From Advenella kashmirensis WT001 (GTDB taxonomy: Bacteria > Pseudomonadota > Gammaproteobacteria > Burkholderiales > Burkholderiaceae_B): a stretch of 64,000 nt of DNA. The DNA lies in NCBI RefSeq assembly GCF_000219915.2, contig NC_017964.1:3224001-3288000 (forward strand), written 5' to 3'. Below are positions 9,549 to 22,942 of the stretch, piece by piece; position 1 is the first letter of the stretch; each line of letters starts with the position of its first letter. The notes beneath the pieces were generated by a model that was given only the letters and a program-made list of their open reading frames with translations, ran no database searches and was not told the origin of the DNA. The position numbers and the translations under genes are program-made.

Positions 9549-10825
9549 ATGACAAAGATCACCCAATTGGAAGTGCTGGACATCCGCTTTCCGACATCAA
9601 CGCTGCTTGACGGATCCGATGCGATGAATCCGGACCCGGACTATTCAGCCGCTTACGTCATCCTGCACACCGACGCCCCCTCTCTGGCCGGTCATGGCTT
9701 GACGTTCACCATAGGCAGGGGCAATGAAATTTGCTGCAAATCCATTGAAGCGATGCGTCATCTGGTCATCGGCCTTGATATGGATAGCGTCAAAGCATCT
9801 CCCGCCGATATGTGGCGCAAGCTCACCGGCGACAGCCAGTTGCGCTGGATCGGCCCCGACAAGGGCGCCATGCATCTGGCTACCGGCGCTGTCGTCAACG
9901 CCCTTTGGGACCTCTGGGCAAAAATGGAAGGCAAACCGGTATGGAAGCTGGTTGCTGATATGAGTCCGGAACAATTGCTCGATTGCATTGATTTGCGCTA
10001 TCTGACCGATACCATTGGCCGCGACGAAGCACTACAGTTGCTCCGCGATCGTGCTCAGGCAAAATCGGAACGGGAAGCCTTGCTTCAGACCGAAGGTTAT
10101 CCCTGCTATACCACATCAGCCGGCTGGCTGGGTTACAGCGATGACAAGCTGGCCCATCTGTGTCAGGAAGCAATTGATCAGGCTTCAATCACATCAAGCT
10201 CAAAGTCGGACGTGATCTGGAAGACGATAAACGCCGTGTCCGCATTGCGCGGGACATTATCGGTCCACAACGCAAGCTTATGATTGATGCCAATCAAATC
10301 TGGGAAACCGATCAGGCCGTCGACTGGGTTCGGCAATTGGCTTTTGCCAACCCTTGGTTTATTGAAGAACCCACCAGTCCCGACGATATCGAAGCGCACC
10401 GTCAAATCCGCCAAGCCATCGCCCCTATACAGGTGGCCACAGGCGAAATGTGTCAGAACCGGATTATGTTCAAACAGTTTATGAGCCGCCAGGCGATTGA
10501 CATCGTGCAGATTGACGCCTGCCGCATGGGTGGCGTCAATGAAGTACTCGCCGTATTGCTGCTGGCTGCGAAGTTCAAGCTTGCGGTCTGCCCGCACGCA
10601 GGCGGCGTCGGATTGTGCGAGTACGTTCAGCATTTATCCATGATTGACTACCTGTGCTTTTCGGGAACACGCGAAGGTCGGGTCACCGAATACGTAGATC
10701 ATCTGCATGAACACTTTGTACATCCGTGCGTGATCCGGAATGCGGCATATATGCCGCCCACAGCCCCCGGCTTCAGTATCGAAATGAAGCCCGAGTCTCG
10801 TCGCCAGTATGCTTTTGTAGCCTGA
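9549..10825 (+). CDS. Enolase-superfamily L-fuconate dehydratase (frame interrupted)
   Basis: A mandelate-racemase-subgroup enolase homologue that dehydrates an acid sugar; the closest match in style is L-fuconate dehydratase, which makes 2-keto-3-deoxy-L-fuconate. Across the break all expected catalytic residues are present: KLK (Lys-x-Lys), metal ligands in LMIDANQ, WFIEEPT and TGEMCQN, and the histidine in CPHAGGVGLCEY. One G is missing near 10181 (CAGG(G)CTTC). About 425 residues in total, near the family length. ATG at 9549 follows a GAGGAG ribosome site. First gene of the operon with lactonase, dehydrogenase, mutarotase and transporter. Confidence 0.9.
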
Positions 10826-10860
10826 TCTGCGCAAATCGAAAAATAACCACGGGACAGTTT

Positions 10861-12482
<1,622 letters not shown>

Positions 12483-12496
12483 CGCAGAGATAAGGC

Positions 12497-12841
12497 ATGA
12501 CACTTCAACGATATTGCCTGGCTCTGGATCTGGTAGATGATCCGGAAAAAATCCAAACTTATATAGCGCTGCACAGGAAAATCTGGCCTGAAGTCAAAGC
12601 CAATATTTACGCTTGCGGCATCATGGACATGCAGATCTGGCACATCGGCACGCGGCTATTCATGATTATGGAAGTTGACGACACCTACAGTCCTCAGCAC
12701 GCGGCCGCTATCGCAGCGACCGAGCCCAGAGTCAAGGAATGGGAAACCTTGATGTGGCAGTTTCAACTGCCAACGCCGTGGACGCCGACCGGCGAAAAAT
12801 GGATAGCCATGGAAAAAATATTTGACCTGAAAATGCAATAA
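12497..12841 (+). CDS. L-rhamnose/L-fucose mutarotase family protein (DUF718)
   Basis: A 114-residue RhaM-like protein (COG3254), which interconverts alpha and beta anomers of 6-deoxy sugars. It has the family features ALDLVDDPEKIQTYIALHRKIWPEV at the N terminus, DMQIWHIGTRLFMIMEVDD in the middle and a Trp-rich tail. Fourteen bases separate it from the dehydrogenase stop. In this operon an L-fucose mutarotase role, feeding the dehydrogenase with the right anomer, is the natural reading. Confidence 0.88.
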   Translation: MTLQRYCLALDLVDDPEKIQTYIALHRKIWPEVKANIYACGIMDMQIWHIGTRLFMIMEVDDTYSPQHAAAIAATEPRVKEWETLMWQFQLPTPWTPTGEKWIAMEKIFDLKMQ

Positions 12842-12923
12842 GGCATGTTGCTGTATCAGGTATGCCAGAACCATTCAAACCATACCAACGATAAAAAAAT
12901 CAAGATCAACAACGGAGATATCA

Positions 12924-14152
12924 ATGAAACACGCCATCACCGATCCTCGCTACCGCACCGGATTCATTTTGGTTACAACGCTCTTCTTTATGTGGGGCCT
13001 ATCCTATGGTCTACTGGATGTGCTCAACAAACACTTCCAGGATGCTTTGCATATTTCCAAGGCGCAATCCGGGTTACTGCAGGCCGCATACTTTGGTGCC
13101 TATTTCATCATTGCACTGCCTGCTGGCATGTTCATATCAAAAAAAGGATATAAGGCCGGCATTATTACTGGTCTCTCACTCTATGCCATCGGCGCATTGC
13201 TCTTTGTACCCGCATCCAGCGCCATGACTTTTCCCTTTTTTCTGTTTGCATTATTTGTGCTGGCTTGCGGTCTGGGCTTTCTGGAAACAGCAGCCAACCC
13301 CTACGCATCAGCACTGGGAGCACCGGAGACGGCGGAAACAAGGCTCAATCTATCCCAGTCGTTCAACGGCTTTGGCCAGTTCTGCGGCCCGCTCATCGGC
13401 GGCCTGTTTTTCTTCGAAGGCACATCTACCGAACAGGCAGCGCCCAGAATGGTGCAGTTACTATCACTTATGTCGCTATTGCCGTTGTTGTCTTATTATT
13501 GATCATTCTGTTTGCTCGCACCAAGTTGCCGGATCTGCGCGATGTCGAAAGCGCACTCGACGAAAAAAACGCTTCAGCCAACCAGCGTTCACTCACCTCA
13601 CACAGGGAGTTTATCGGCGGTGTGATTACTCAGTTCTTCTATGTTGCCGCTCAGGTTGGAGTGGGCGCATTCTTTATTAATCTCACTTTGGAGACTTGGA
13701 GTGGATTTGAAGCCAAAGACGCCTCATATCTGCTCTCGATAGGTTTGCTGGCATTTATGATCGGCCGCTTTGTCAGTACCGGTATCATGACACGCATTCC
13801 GGCTTCTCGCCTGCTGGCTATCTACGGGATTATCAACATCGTGCTCTGCGGCATCGTCATGACAGGCGCCCCGGGTGTGGCCAGTATTGCTGCCATTGGG
13901 ATTTTCTTTTTCATGTCCATTATGTTTCCCACGATTTTTGCCATGGGCGTAAAAAACCTGGGGTCCAAAACAAAAATTGGCAGCTCGTTTATGATTATGG
14001 CCATCGTGGGCGGCGCCGTGATGCCTTACTTTATGGGAAAAATCGCCGACGGCCATCATACCGCGCTCTCCTACGGCCTGCCTTTAGTTTGCTTCATTAT
14101 TGTAGCGGTCTACGCCGCACTGTATGACAGGCTTAGCGCCAAAACAGTATAA
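12924..14152 (+). CDS. fucP: FucP-like L-fucose:proton symporter, MFS (frame interrupted)
   Basis: A 12-segment major-facilitator transporter of the FucP/GluP (FHS) family for sugar uptake across the inner membrane. It shows FFMWGLSYGLLDVLNKHFQ in helix 1 and GLGFLETAANPYASALG, a hallmark of FucP-type carriers with the ETAANPY core. A base is missing near 13441 in the loop between helices 6 and 7 (GCAGCG(N)CCCAGAATGG), after which the second half continues to 14152. Last gene of the operon; AACGGAGATATCA precedes its ATG. Confidence 0.88.
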
Positions 14153-14183
14153 GCGATCAATATTTGCACATGCCTTGTGGTGT

Positions 14184-14201
14184 GGCCAGCGCAAGCTGGC
14201 C
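14184..14201 (+). terminator. GC-rich hairpin after the fucose operon
   Basis: GGCCAGC-GCAA-GCTGGCC is a perfect seven-bp stem with a GNRA tetraloop 31 bases after the fucP stop. It lacks a T run, so it is a weak terminator candidate or an mRNA-stabilising 3' hairpin. Confidence 0.4.
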
Positions 14202-14251
14202 GCGTCGCACGTTATGACGAAGAAGATTCAACATAAATTGTGCGTTGCCGA

Positions 14252-14566
14252 TCAGGTCCGGATGTAAGCCCATCCATCCTGCTGCAACCGGGCAAGTTCA
14301 AGAATAGCCCCATGTGCAAGCACCTGCAGTGGCGCTCTGTTCTGGCGATTGGCCCGATTCAGGGTGTTTGGACATAACCAGGTGATGGCATCAAGTGCCT
14401 CTTGCGGCTCATCCAGGGCAGCAATTGCCGCCTGGGCATTGAGCACGATTTTAACGTGTGCGCCCGGCTCCTCGCGCAACAGGTTGCCGGCATTGCTGCG
14501 GGCACGCTGCAGCGCATCTGCGGTTGGCGCATGCAGCACCACTTTCAGAACAGCTTGATCACTCAT
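14252..14566 (-). CDS. DsrE-like small protein (COG1416 type)
   Basis: A 104-residue protein, MSDQAVLKVVLHAPTADALQ at the start, resembling the DsrE/DsrF-like fold family in which members carry or relay sulfur; the pattern VVLHAPT...ARSNAGNLL...VKIVLNAQA matches the COG1416 layout. A cysteine occurs in ITWLCPNTLNRANR. Function is not established. ATG at 14566 with GGTGGAG nine bases upstream is a better start than the longer frame from 14683. It stands alone between the fucose operon and the TonB receptor. Confidence 0.7.
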   Translation of the reverse strand: MSDQAVLKVVLHAPTADALQRARSNAGNLLREEPGAHVKIVLNAQAAIAALDEPQEALDAITWLCPNTLNRANRQNRAPLQVLAHGAILELARLQQDGWAYIRT

Positions 14567-14786
14567 CACACTCCACCTTGAAAAAGTCCATTGTCTCATC
14601 AATAAACAACCGGCGCGAGCGTTGCCCGCCTGTACCCTGCCCATAGCAGCTCGGCCGCATGCCAAGCAACGCCCGGCACCCACCGTGCCGACGAAATTCG
14701 AAAATTGAATAATCCCGCCCTACGGTCGCATGATCCACTGCCTTCATCGGTCATATACGCATGAACGAAAAAACGATAAGAATACT

Positions 14787-14805
14787 GATAATCATTATTA
14801 TTATT
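14787..14805 (+). promoter_or_regulatory. Putative Fur box upstream of the TonB receptor
   Basis: GATAATCATTATTATTATT lies 43 bases before the receptor start and matches most positions of the Fur consensus (GATAATGATAATCATTATC), overlapping an AT-rich promoter-like region. It predicts iron-repressed expression of the receptor. Confidence 0.65.
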
Positions 14806-14847
14806 GTTATATAATTTGCCCTTTCCAAATTAATTGAAGGCCAGTTC

Positions 14848-17049
14848 ATGAGAACCGCTCAGCCAGCACGGCTCGTTTCCTCCTCCGAAACAATATTGCC
14901 GACTTCGGCCTCGCTTATGAACCGGCTGGTGGTCAATACCCTGAGTGTCTCTGTCCTGGGATTACCAGTGGCGGCTTACGCCCAGAGCAGCGTCGTGCAG
15001 TTGACCCCCATCATGGCAAGCGCCGCCGAGGATGCGCTTCCCGTACCCTACGCAGGCGGGCAGCTCGCGCGCGGCGGTGGTCTGGGCGTGCTGGGTTCGT
15101 CTGATGTCATGGATACGCCCTTTAGCACCACTAATTACACATCCCAATTTCTTAACGACCAGCAAGCCCGCACACTGGCCGATGTGGTGGTCAACGAAGC
15201 ATCTGTACGCGTGATGACGTCAACGGGCAGTCTTCAGCGAAGACTTCCAGATCCGAGGCTTCAATGTTGACAGCCGTGATGTCGGCTTTAACGGGCTATA
15301 TGGTCTGGCCTCTTCCAACCGCATGCCGACGGCCATGATGGAACGGGTTGAAGTGCTCAAGGGGCCGGGTACCCTGATGTATGGCATCAGCCCAACGGCA
15401 GTATCGGCGGAAACATCAATATCGTAACCAAGCGTGCCGACGATGAACCCTTGACCCGACTGACGACCACATACGAAAGCAAGTCAATCCTGGGCGCGCA
15501 TCTGGACATGGGACGCCGCTTTGGCGATGACAAGCAATGGGGTATCCGGTTCAACGGCGTATACCGCAATGGCAAAACAAGCCTGGACGACGGTCGCCAG
15601 AAATTTGCCCTTGGCGCATTATCGCTGGACTACCGCTCGGCCAAACTGCGATGGTCCCTGGACACATACGCACAACGTGAAAACGTTGATAACTTTCGTG
15701 CGCAGACCGGATTCCATCCAGATAATGCAAGTATTCCCGCCGCCCCGTCCGGTCATCGCGCCATCTATTCCGGCGCCGACCTGACGATTCGCGACTCCAC
15801 CATTGCCTCGCGACTGGAATACGATATATCCGACCGGTTGATGGTATATGCCGCAGCAGGCTACCACTACGGCGCCAGTGAGCAGGACTTCCCTTCTGCA
15901 CGCACGACCGATGCCGTCGACGATTTGGGTAACTTCCGGGTCATCAATTCATGGTATGACGCCTATTCGCGCAACCGAACTGCAGAGATCGGCGCGCGTG
16001 CGAACTTCAATACCTTCGGCATCAACCACCTGGTGACGCTGTCAGGCTCGATTCTCAAAACAGAAGCGGGTAGCTTCTACCTATCAGCGCCATTGAGTCA
16101 GAAGATCGACTCCAATATCTATGATCCGGTGCGATTGATTCCTATGACGGGCGATCGCCAGTCACCCAGCAGGAATTCAGAAACCCAGCACTCCAGCATT
16201 TCCCTGACCGACACGCTTTCATTTGCAAACGATCGCATCCTGATTACCGGCGGCCTGCGCAGGCAACAGGTTAAGTCGGAGAATTTCAACATCGCAGGTA
16301 CGGTGACCTCATCCTATAATGAAAGCGCGGTATCGCCGCTTTTCGGTATTGTCGTTCGTCCGCTGGACAATGTGTCGATATACGGCAACTTTACCTCGGG
16401 CCTGAGCACGGGCGGTACGGCCCCGGCCACTGCTGCCAATGCCGGTGAAGTGTTTGCGCCGTACAAGTCCAAGCAGTATGAAGCCGGCGTAAAAGTAGAC
16501 TGGGGTCGCATCATGACCACCGTCTCGGTTTTCCAGGTAGATCGTCCCAACGCAATTACCGACCCGGACACCAATATCTACAGTTACGACGGCGAACAGC
16601 GTAATCGCGGTGTGGAATTATCCGCTGTCGGTGAAGTGACCGACGGTTTACGCCTATTGGCCAGCGCCACTTTTTATAATGCCAAACTGCGCCGCACGGC
16701 GGGAGGCGTCAACCAGGGCAACCGGGCCAATGGCGTACCGAAGCGCACGTTCAACCTGGCAGCCGATTGGGACTTGCCCTGGGTGCCTGGCTTGAGCGTG
16801 GGCGCACGCGCCATTCACACTGCAGCAACCCCCTATGATGCAGAAAACACCCTCACACTGCCATCGTGGACACGCTACGACTTGAGTGCACGCTATCGCA
16901 CAACATTCCAGGGTCGCCCGCTCACATTGCGTGCCAGCGTAGAGAACGTCTTTAACAAGAAGTACTGGCTATCGAGCAGTTCAAGACTGACCGTGGCCAC
17001 TGCAGCAGCACCGCGTACCGTGCTGCTCTCGGCAGAAATGGAGTTCTGA
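14848..17049 (+). CDS. TonB-dependent siderophore receptor (two frameshifts)
   Basis: An outer-membrane beta-barrel of about 733 residues. It has a signal-like N terminus ending near AAYAQS, a plug domain with the TonB-box-to-plug region, FQIRGFNVDSRDVGFNGLYG, and the plug motif MERVEVLKGPGTLMYG, followed by a barrel ending in an aromatic residue (EMEF), typical for outer-membrane insertion. An extra C near 15231 and a missing C near 15391 (AGCCC(C)AACGG) break the frame; the remainder from 15451 is intact. The Fur box upstream suggests a ferric-siderophore substrate; no siderophore synthesis or TonB genes are adjacent. Confidence 0.88.
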
Positions 17050-18054
17050 TCAGTGCGGTAGCAGCACTACTTTTCCTGAAGCAATGTTCCCCTGATCCAG
17101 TTCGGTAAATGCGGTCACACCGTCGTCAAGGGAACGTGTCTCTACCCAGGAAAGATCTCCAAAAGTGCCATTATGCAAGGCATTGACAGTGGCATACATG
17201 TCAGCCATGGTGTACGTATAGGTACCCAGCAAGGTGATTTCCGCAAGAGTCAACTTGCGCATATCAATTTCGCTACTCCAGTCCTGCAAGCCGATATGCA
17301 TTATCGTGCCGCCTGGGCGTACGCTGTTAAGCGCAGTATTGCGCGTGGCTTTTGCCCCAACCGCATCCACGACCAGATCGTAGTAATCCTGCTGGGGTGT
17401 GGTCGCTATCGGGTCGATGGTCGCGCACCCGGCATTTTTTTCTGCGGATGCCCGTCGCAACGCATTGGTTTCGGCCAGATCCACGTGTTTGCAGCCGTAG
17501 GCGCGCAGCAAAATTGCCGTCAGCAGCCCAATTGCTCCACCTCCGATCACCAACACCCGCCCCTCCGGCAAAGGACGATGCATCGTTGCCATTGCCAGAT
17601 TCAATGCATGCAGCACCGTGGCAGCAGGCTCAGTCAGGGCCGCCACCACAGGCTTCATATCGGCAGGAACGGGAATTACCGATTTGCCAGGCACCGACAT
17701 AAATTGCGCAAACGCACCGGCCCGCGACATGCCTACCATGCCACGATTGCTGCATAAATTATCTCTGCCCTGCAAGCAATATTGACAGACACCGCAGGTA
17801 ATCAGCGGGTTGACCGTCACTCTCTGACCAACTTTGATTGCGTCTGTTGCGCTTTCCGCTACGATGGCTGCCAGCTCGTGTCCCAGGACCAGGCCTGGCT
17901 TGCGTCTGGGATCGTGCCCATGATAGGCGTGCATATCAGAGCCGCAAATGCCTGCGGCCTCGATGCGCAGGACCACTTCCCCCGCATGCAATTCCGGCCG
18001 TGGCCGCTCTTGCAGCGCCATCTCATTGGGTGCGGTATAAACCAGTGCTTTCAT
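17050..18054 (-). CDS. Zinc-dependent alcohol dehydrogenase
   Basis: A 334-residue medium-chain dehydrogenase. Catalytic zinc ligands are in AGICGSDMH and LGHELAA, the structural zinc site in CGVCQYCLQGRDNLC, and the NAD-binding loop in VIGGGAIGLLTA. ATG at 18054 follows AAGGAG by eight bases; the longer frame to 18258 overlaps the transporter. In this cluster it may act as a polyol 2-dehydrogenase comparable to HpsP of DHPS catabolism; that is inference from gene content. It is convergent with the TonB receptor, whose stop ends at 17049. Confidence 0.88.
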   Translation of the reverse strand: MKALVYTAPNEMALQERPRPELHAGEVVLRIEAAGICGSDMHAYHGHDPRRKPGLVLGHELAAIVAESATDAIKVGQRVTVNPLITCGVCQYCLQGRDNLCSNRGMVGMSRAGAFAQFMSVPGKSVIPVPADMKPVVAALTEPAATVLHALNLAMATMHRPLPEGRVLVIGGGAIGLLTAILLRAYGCKHVDLAETNALRRASAEKNAGCATIDPIATTPQQDYYDLVVDAVGAKATRNTALNSVRPGGTIMHIGLQDWSSEIDMRKLTLAEITLLGTYTYTMADMYATVNALHNGTFGDLSWVETRSLDDGVTAFTELDQGNIASGKVVLLPH

Positions 18055-18106
18055 TTGATAAAACTCCTTTTGTGCAGATCCGACTTCCGCCGGACCCGGT
18101 ACTGAA

Positions 18107-19474
18107 TCAAGATATTGAAGTTTGCGCGGCGCCTGCCGGTTCCCTGCGTGCGTATGTGACCTGGTCCGGCACATGCCGGGCAATCCACCGTGTGCACGCA
18201 ACGCTAAGCAGACCAGCCGCCAGGACATACAGGCACAACAACCATGGATCGCCGCCATTTATATCGGTCAATACGGTTGCAATAATGGGCGTGAGCCCGC
18301 CTGCCACTACTCCTGCCAACTGGTACACAAATGAAATTGCGGTATAACGCACCTTCGCATCAAAGCACGATGAGAAAAATGACGACATGGTGCCAAACAC
18401 CGCGGCATGGAATATGCCAAACGGAATAATAATGGCAAGCCAGACCAGATAGATATTGTCAGAGAATGTCTGCATGACATAGAACGCAGGGAAGGCCGAA
18501 AGCGATGCAAACAATGCGCCCAGCCCGTATACGCGAGCCTTGCCGACGCGATCAGCAACCGCTCCCCAGAATGGGATAAAGCAGGTCATCAATACGGCGC
18601 TCATCATCACGCCCAACAACGCATACGTGCGCGGTAAATCCAGTTCACGAGTCAGATAATTAAGTGAATAGACGCCGAACACATTAAAAAATACGCCGTC
18701 GATCATACGCGCACCCATGCATGCCAGTATCATGCGAGGATATCGGCGCAGGGTGTCAACCAGTGGCAGCACGGGCTTTTCAACGCTTTTTTCCGCAGTC
18801 GCCTTTTGTTTCATTGCTTCAAATTCAGGCGTCTCGGACACATGATTGCGAATATAACCGCCCACCAGCGCCATCAGGCCGCTTAACAGAAAAGCAACAC
18901 GCCAGCCCCAGGATAGAAAGTCTTCATTGCTCAATTGCCAAGACAACAATCCCACCACACCGGAGGCCAGTACCAGCCCCAGCGACATACCAGTCTGGGG
19001 AATACTACTGAAAAATCCGCGTTGTGCTTGTGGGGCCGATTCATAAGTCATCAGCACCGCCCCACCCCATTCACCACCCAGGCCGATTCCCTGCACAATG
19101 CGAAAGAACAGCAATAGAATCGGCGCCCAGATGCCGATCTGCGCGTAGGTTGGAATGAAGCCGATTGCGACAGTGGCCCCGCCCATCAACAACAGCGTGA
19201 GCATCAGCATTTTCTTGCGACCGACCGTATCGCCGAAATGCCCGAATATGATGCCACCCAGGGGCCTGGCAACGAATCCCAGCGCGAACGTTCCGTAAGC
19301 CAGCATTGTGGATATAAATTCGTTTTCCCCGGGGAAATAAAGCTTGTCAAACACCAGCCCGGCGACAACGCCGTACAGGAAAAAATCGTACCACTCGATA
19401 ATCGACCCAAACAGGCTTGATATCGTCGCCCGATGTAGATTACTGCGGGCCTGTCCATGTTCTGAATTGTTCAT
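18107..19474 (-). CDS. MHS-family MFS transporter
   Basis: A 455-residue metabolite:H+ symporter-type carrier. Hallmarks are SSLFGSIIEWYDFFLYG in helix 1, the loop motif GHFGDTVGRKKML between helices 2 and 3, GIGLGGEWGGAV in helix 5 and a second-half equivalent ADRVGKARVYG. Members import small organic anions or zwitterions (citrate, proline/betaine, alpha-ketoglutarate, shikimate). ATG at 19474 is chosen for the GGAG ribosome site and family start. The substrate is presumably the same polyol-type compound oxidised by the neighbouring dehydrogenases. Confidence 0.9.
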   Translation of the reverse strand: MNNSEHGQARSNLHRATISSLFGSIIEWYDFFLYGVVAGLVFDKLYFPGENEFISTMLAYGTFALGFVARPLGGIIFGHFGDTVGRKKMLMLTLLLMGGATVAIGFIPTYAQIGIWAPILLLFFRIVQGIGLGGEWGGAVLMTYESAPQAQRGFFSSIPQTGMSLGLVLASGVVGLLSWQLSNEDFLSWGWRVAFLLSGLMALVGGYIRNHVSETPEFEAMKQKATAEKSVEKPVLPLVDTLRRYPRMILACMGARMIDGVFFNVFGVYSLNYLTRELDLPRTYALLGVMMSAVLMTCFIPFWGAVADRVGKARVYGLGALFASLSAFPAFYVMQTFSDNIYLVWLAIIIPFGIFHAAVFGTMSSFFSSCFDAKVRYTAISFVYQLAGVVAGGLTPIIATVLTDINGGDPWLLCLYVLAAGLLSVACTRWIARHVPDQVTYARREPAGAAQTSIS

Positions 19475-19553
19475 GCTGTCTCTGCTCCATAGCGCTTTTA
19501 TTCTGTTTTTATATATATTGAGGAACGGCAAAATCCTGCCGCAAGAATACTGC

Positions 19554-20319
19554 CTACTTCGCTGTGTAACCTCCATCGACCATGATCACCTGTCCGGTGA
19601 TATAGCTTGATGCCTGGCTGGCCAGAAACACGGCAACCCCATGCAAATCCTCCAACTGACCATTGCGACCAATGCAGGTTTGCGCTGCATGCTGCTGGCT
19701 CAGGCTAGTATCGCCAAAGACCGAGGCGGTCAGCGGCGTCGGAAAAAATCCCGGCCCAATTGCATTGCAGGTAATGCCATGCGGCGACCACTCCTGGGCA
19801 ATGGCACGCGTCAGCTGTACTACGCCGCCTTTTGCCGCACCATAAGGGGCGCTATGTGCAAACGCGCGGTATGACTGCAAAGACGCAATATTGATGATGC
19901 GTCCCCAGCCATTGTTCTTCATCGCCGGCGCCAGCGCCTGGGTAAAGAAAAATGGCGCTGCAAGATGAAGTTCCATCTGCAAGCGCCAGGATTCGTAATC
20001 CACCTGCTCAAACGGCTGACGCAAATTAACCCCCGCCGCATTGACCAGAATATCGATCGTCCCAGCGCTGGCTACTGCCTCGCTGGCGCAAGCCTGCAGC
20101 GCCGAATGATCAGCCAAATCACAAATGCAATAGTGCGCCTTTATGCCATCTTCAGCCAGCAGCGCAACCTGGTCGCGCAACGGCTGCTCGCGACGGGCCA
20201 CTAACACCAACTGTGCGCCCGCCAGCCCCAGCCCTCTGGCGATGGCAGCGCCAATGCCGGAGTTGCCCCGGTCACCAGGCTGTCCGGCCGGAAAGATCGA
20301 ACAGAGCTCGATTTTTCAT
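19554..20319 (-). CDS. Short-chain dehydrogenase (two frameshifts near N terminus)
   Basis: A classical SDR of about 255 residues related to gluconate 5-dehydrogenases and HpsO-like enzymes. Intact parts show NAAG, the catalytic serine in [16 protein letters not shown] (Tyr-x-x-x-Lys) and the terminal VDGGYTAK. The first 35 codons (from ATG at 20319, ribosome site AGGAG) are separated by two single-base deletions, in GCC(C)TGGTG near 20278 and in GGGG(G)CAAC near 20266, that hide the glycine-rich cofactor loop; restoring both gives LVTGGNSGIG. It sits between the HpsN-like gene and the transporter. Confidence 0.85.
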
Positions 20320-20339
20320 CATTGTCTCCTGTCCGTCGC

Positions 20340-21656
<1,317 letters not shown>

Positions 21657-21664
21657 TCATCCTA

Positions 21665-21684
21665 AAATGTATTCGCTTTCATAA
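21665..21684 (-). promoter_or_regulatory. LacI-type operator, proximal copy
   Basis: AAATGTATTCGCTTTCATAA, 12-31 bases upstream of the hpsN-like start, matches the stronger site at 21771 in its left half exactly for eight bases and keeps the central CG. It probably blocks transcription initiation or early elongation of the catabolic operon. Confidence 0.6.
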
Positions 21685-21770
21685 AAGCGAAAGATTTAAT
21701 TAATATAGTACGTTGTATTTATTGAATATAATATTATGTCTCGAATAATTTTATACGCTATTGATCTACT

Positions 21771-21790
21771 AAATGTATGCGCTTACATTT
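21771..21790. promoter_or_regulatory. LacI-type operator, distal near-perfect palindrome
   Basis: AAATGTATGC/GCTTACATTT is a 20-bp palindrome with a single mismatch and the central GC expected of LacI/PurR-family operators. It lies in the divergent region between the regulator (21872) and the catabolic operon (21653), about 106 bp from the proximal site, so DNA looping between the two is possible. Confidence 0.75.
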
Positions 21791-21871
21791 TATTGTAGTT
21801 AAGGATTGCTAGCGCGTCAATGTTTAAATAATAAGTTTTCGCCAGGCAGCGGCTTATAATACGTTCTGTTT

Positions 21872-22942
21872 ATGAACAAAGACAAAAGGCCAGCCATGAA
21901 ACACCGGGCGCGCATCGCTGACGTTGCATCCCTGGCAGGAGTGTCAGTTGCCACTGTATCCCGTACCCTATCGAATCCAGACTCGGTCAAGCCCGCTACC
22001 CGCGAACGGGTCCAGCGTGCCATTGATGAGTTGAATTACTTTATGGATGGCTCAGCCCGCGCCCTGGCGTCGGGCCAAGGTCACACGGTCGGCATGGTTG
22101 TCCCCACTCTGGATAATTCAATATTTGCGCTGGCCGTCCAAGGCCTGCAAACGACGCTGGCTGCGCATGGTTACCAGCTCCTGATAGCAGCTCATGAATA
22201 CAATCTCGAAACTGAAGCGCAACAGGTCCGTGCCCTGCTGGAAACACGAATAGATGCGCTGGTGCTGGTTGGCACACATCACGCAGAAACAACATGGGAC
22301 CTGGTCCGGCGCAGTCGGACACCGTTGCTCGTTGCCTGGGCTACCCACGAAAGCTATCCATCGGTGGCTTTCGATAATCGCCTTATTGGTCAATTGGCAG
22401 CCGAACATCTTGTTGCACTGGGGCACAGGCAATTTGGCATGATTTCCGGCTACACCCGCCATAACGACCGGGCGCGACAACGTGCAGAAGGATTCATCAA
22501 CACCTTGCAGCGCAACGACATTGCATTTGACAAACGCAATCTGATTGAACAGCCCTTTGGTTTTGCCGGGGGCCGCTCTGGTTGGGCGCGTTTGATGCAA
22601 TTGCCCGTGCCCCCCACTGCCATTTTTTGCGGTAATGATGTATTGGCAATGGGATGCATGTTCGAAGCACAAAAACACGGGGTTCAATTGCCCCGGGATC
22701 TTTCTATTGTCGGCTGCGATAATTTGCCCATAGTGTCGCATCTACCCCCAGGATTGACCACGGTGCAGTTGCCGACTTATGAATTGGGTATTGAATGCGC
22801 CCATTCGATACTGGAATGGATCGAAAAGGATGCGCAACCGGTTTCCGTATGCCTGGATATTGAACTGATTGTCCGGGGCACTACGAGTCAGCCGCCAGAG
22901 GTGCCTATTGCCATTTCAGCAAACAAATCAAAATCCGGATAA
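21872..22942 (+). CDS. LacI-family transcriptional regulator of the HpsN-like cluster
   Basis: A 356-residue repressor with an N-terminal helix-turn-helix and hinge (about residues 13-62; VASLAGVSVATVSRTLSNPD) and a periplasmic-binding-protein-like effector domain (from MVVPTLDNSIFALAVQGL to the C terminus). ATG at 21872 gives the track length; ATG at 21896 (MKHRARIADVA) is equally plausible. It is divergent from the dehydrogenase/transporter operon and two matching operators lie in the gap, so local control by the imported substrate or a catabolite is likely. Confidence 0.9.
   Translation: MNKDKRPAMKHRARIADVASLAGVSVATVSRTLSNPDSVKPATRERVQRAIDELNYFMDGSARALASGQGHTVGMVVPTLDNSIFALAVQGLQTTLAAHGYQLLIAAHEYNLETEAQQVRALLETRIDALVLVGTHHAETTWDLVRRSRTPLLVAWATHESYPSVAFDNRLIGQLAAEHLVALGHRQFGMISGYTRHNDRARQRAEGFINTLQRNDIAFDKRNLIEQPFGFAGGRSGWARLMQLPVPPTAIFCGNDVLAMGCMFEAQKHGVQLPRDLSIVGCDNLPIVSHLPPGLTTVQLPTYELGIECAHSILEWIEKDAQPVSVCLDIELIVRGTTSQPPEVPIAISANKSKSG

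Noticed and set aside
17050..18258. Longer start for the Zn-alcohol dehydrogenase at 18258
   Set aside because: The extra 68 residues overlap the transporter gene and are unlike the family; ATG at 18054 has a strong ribosome site.
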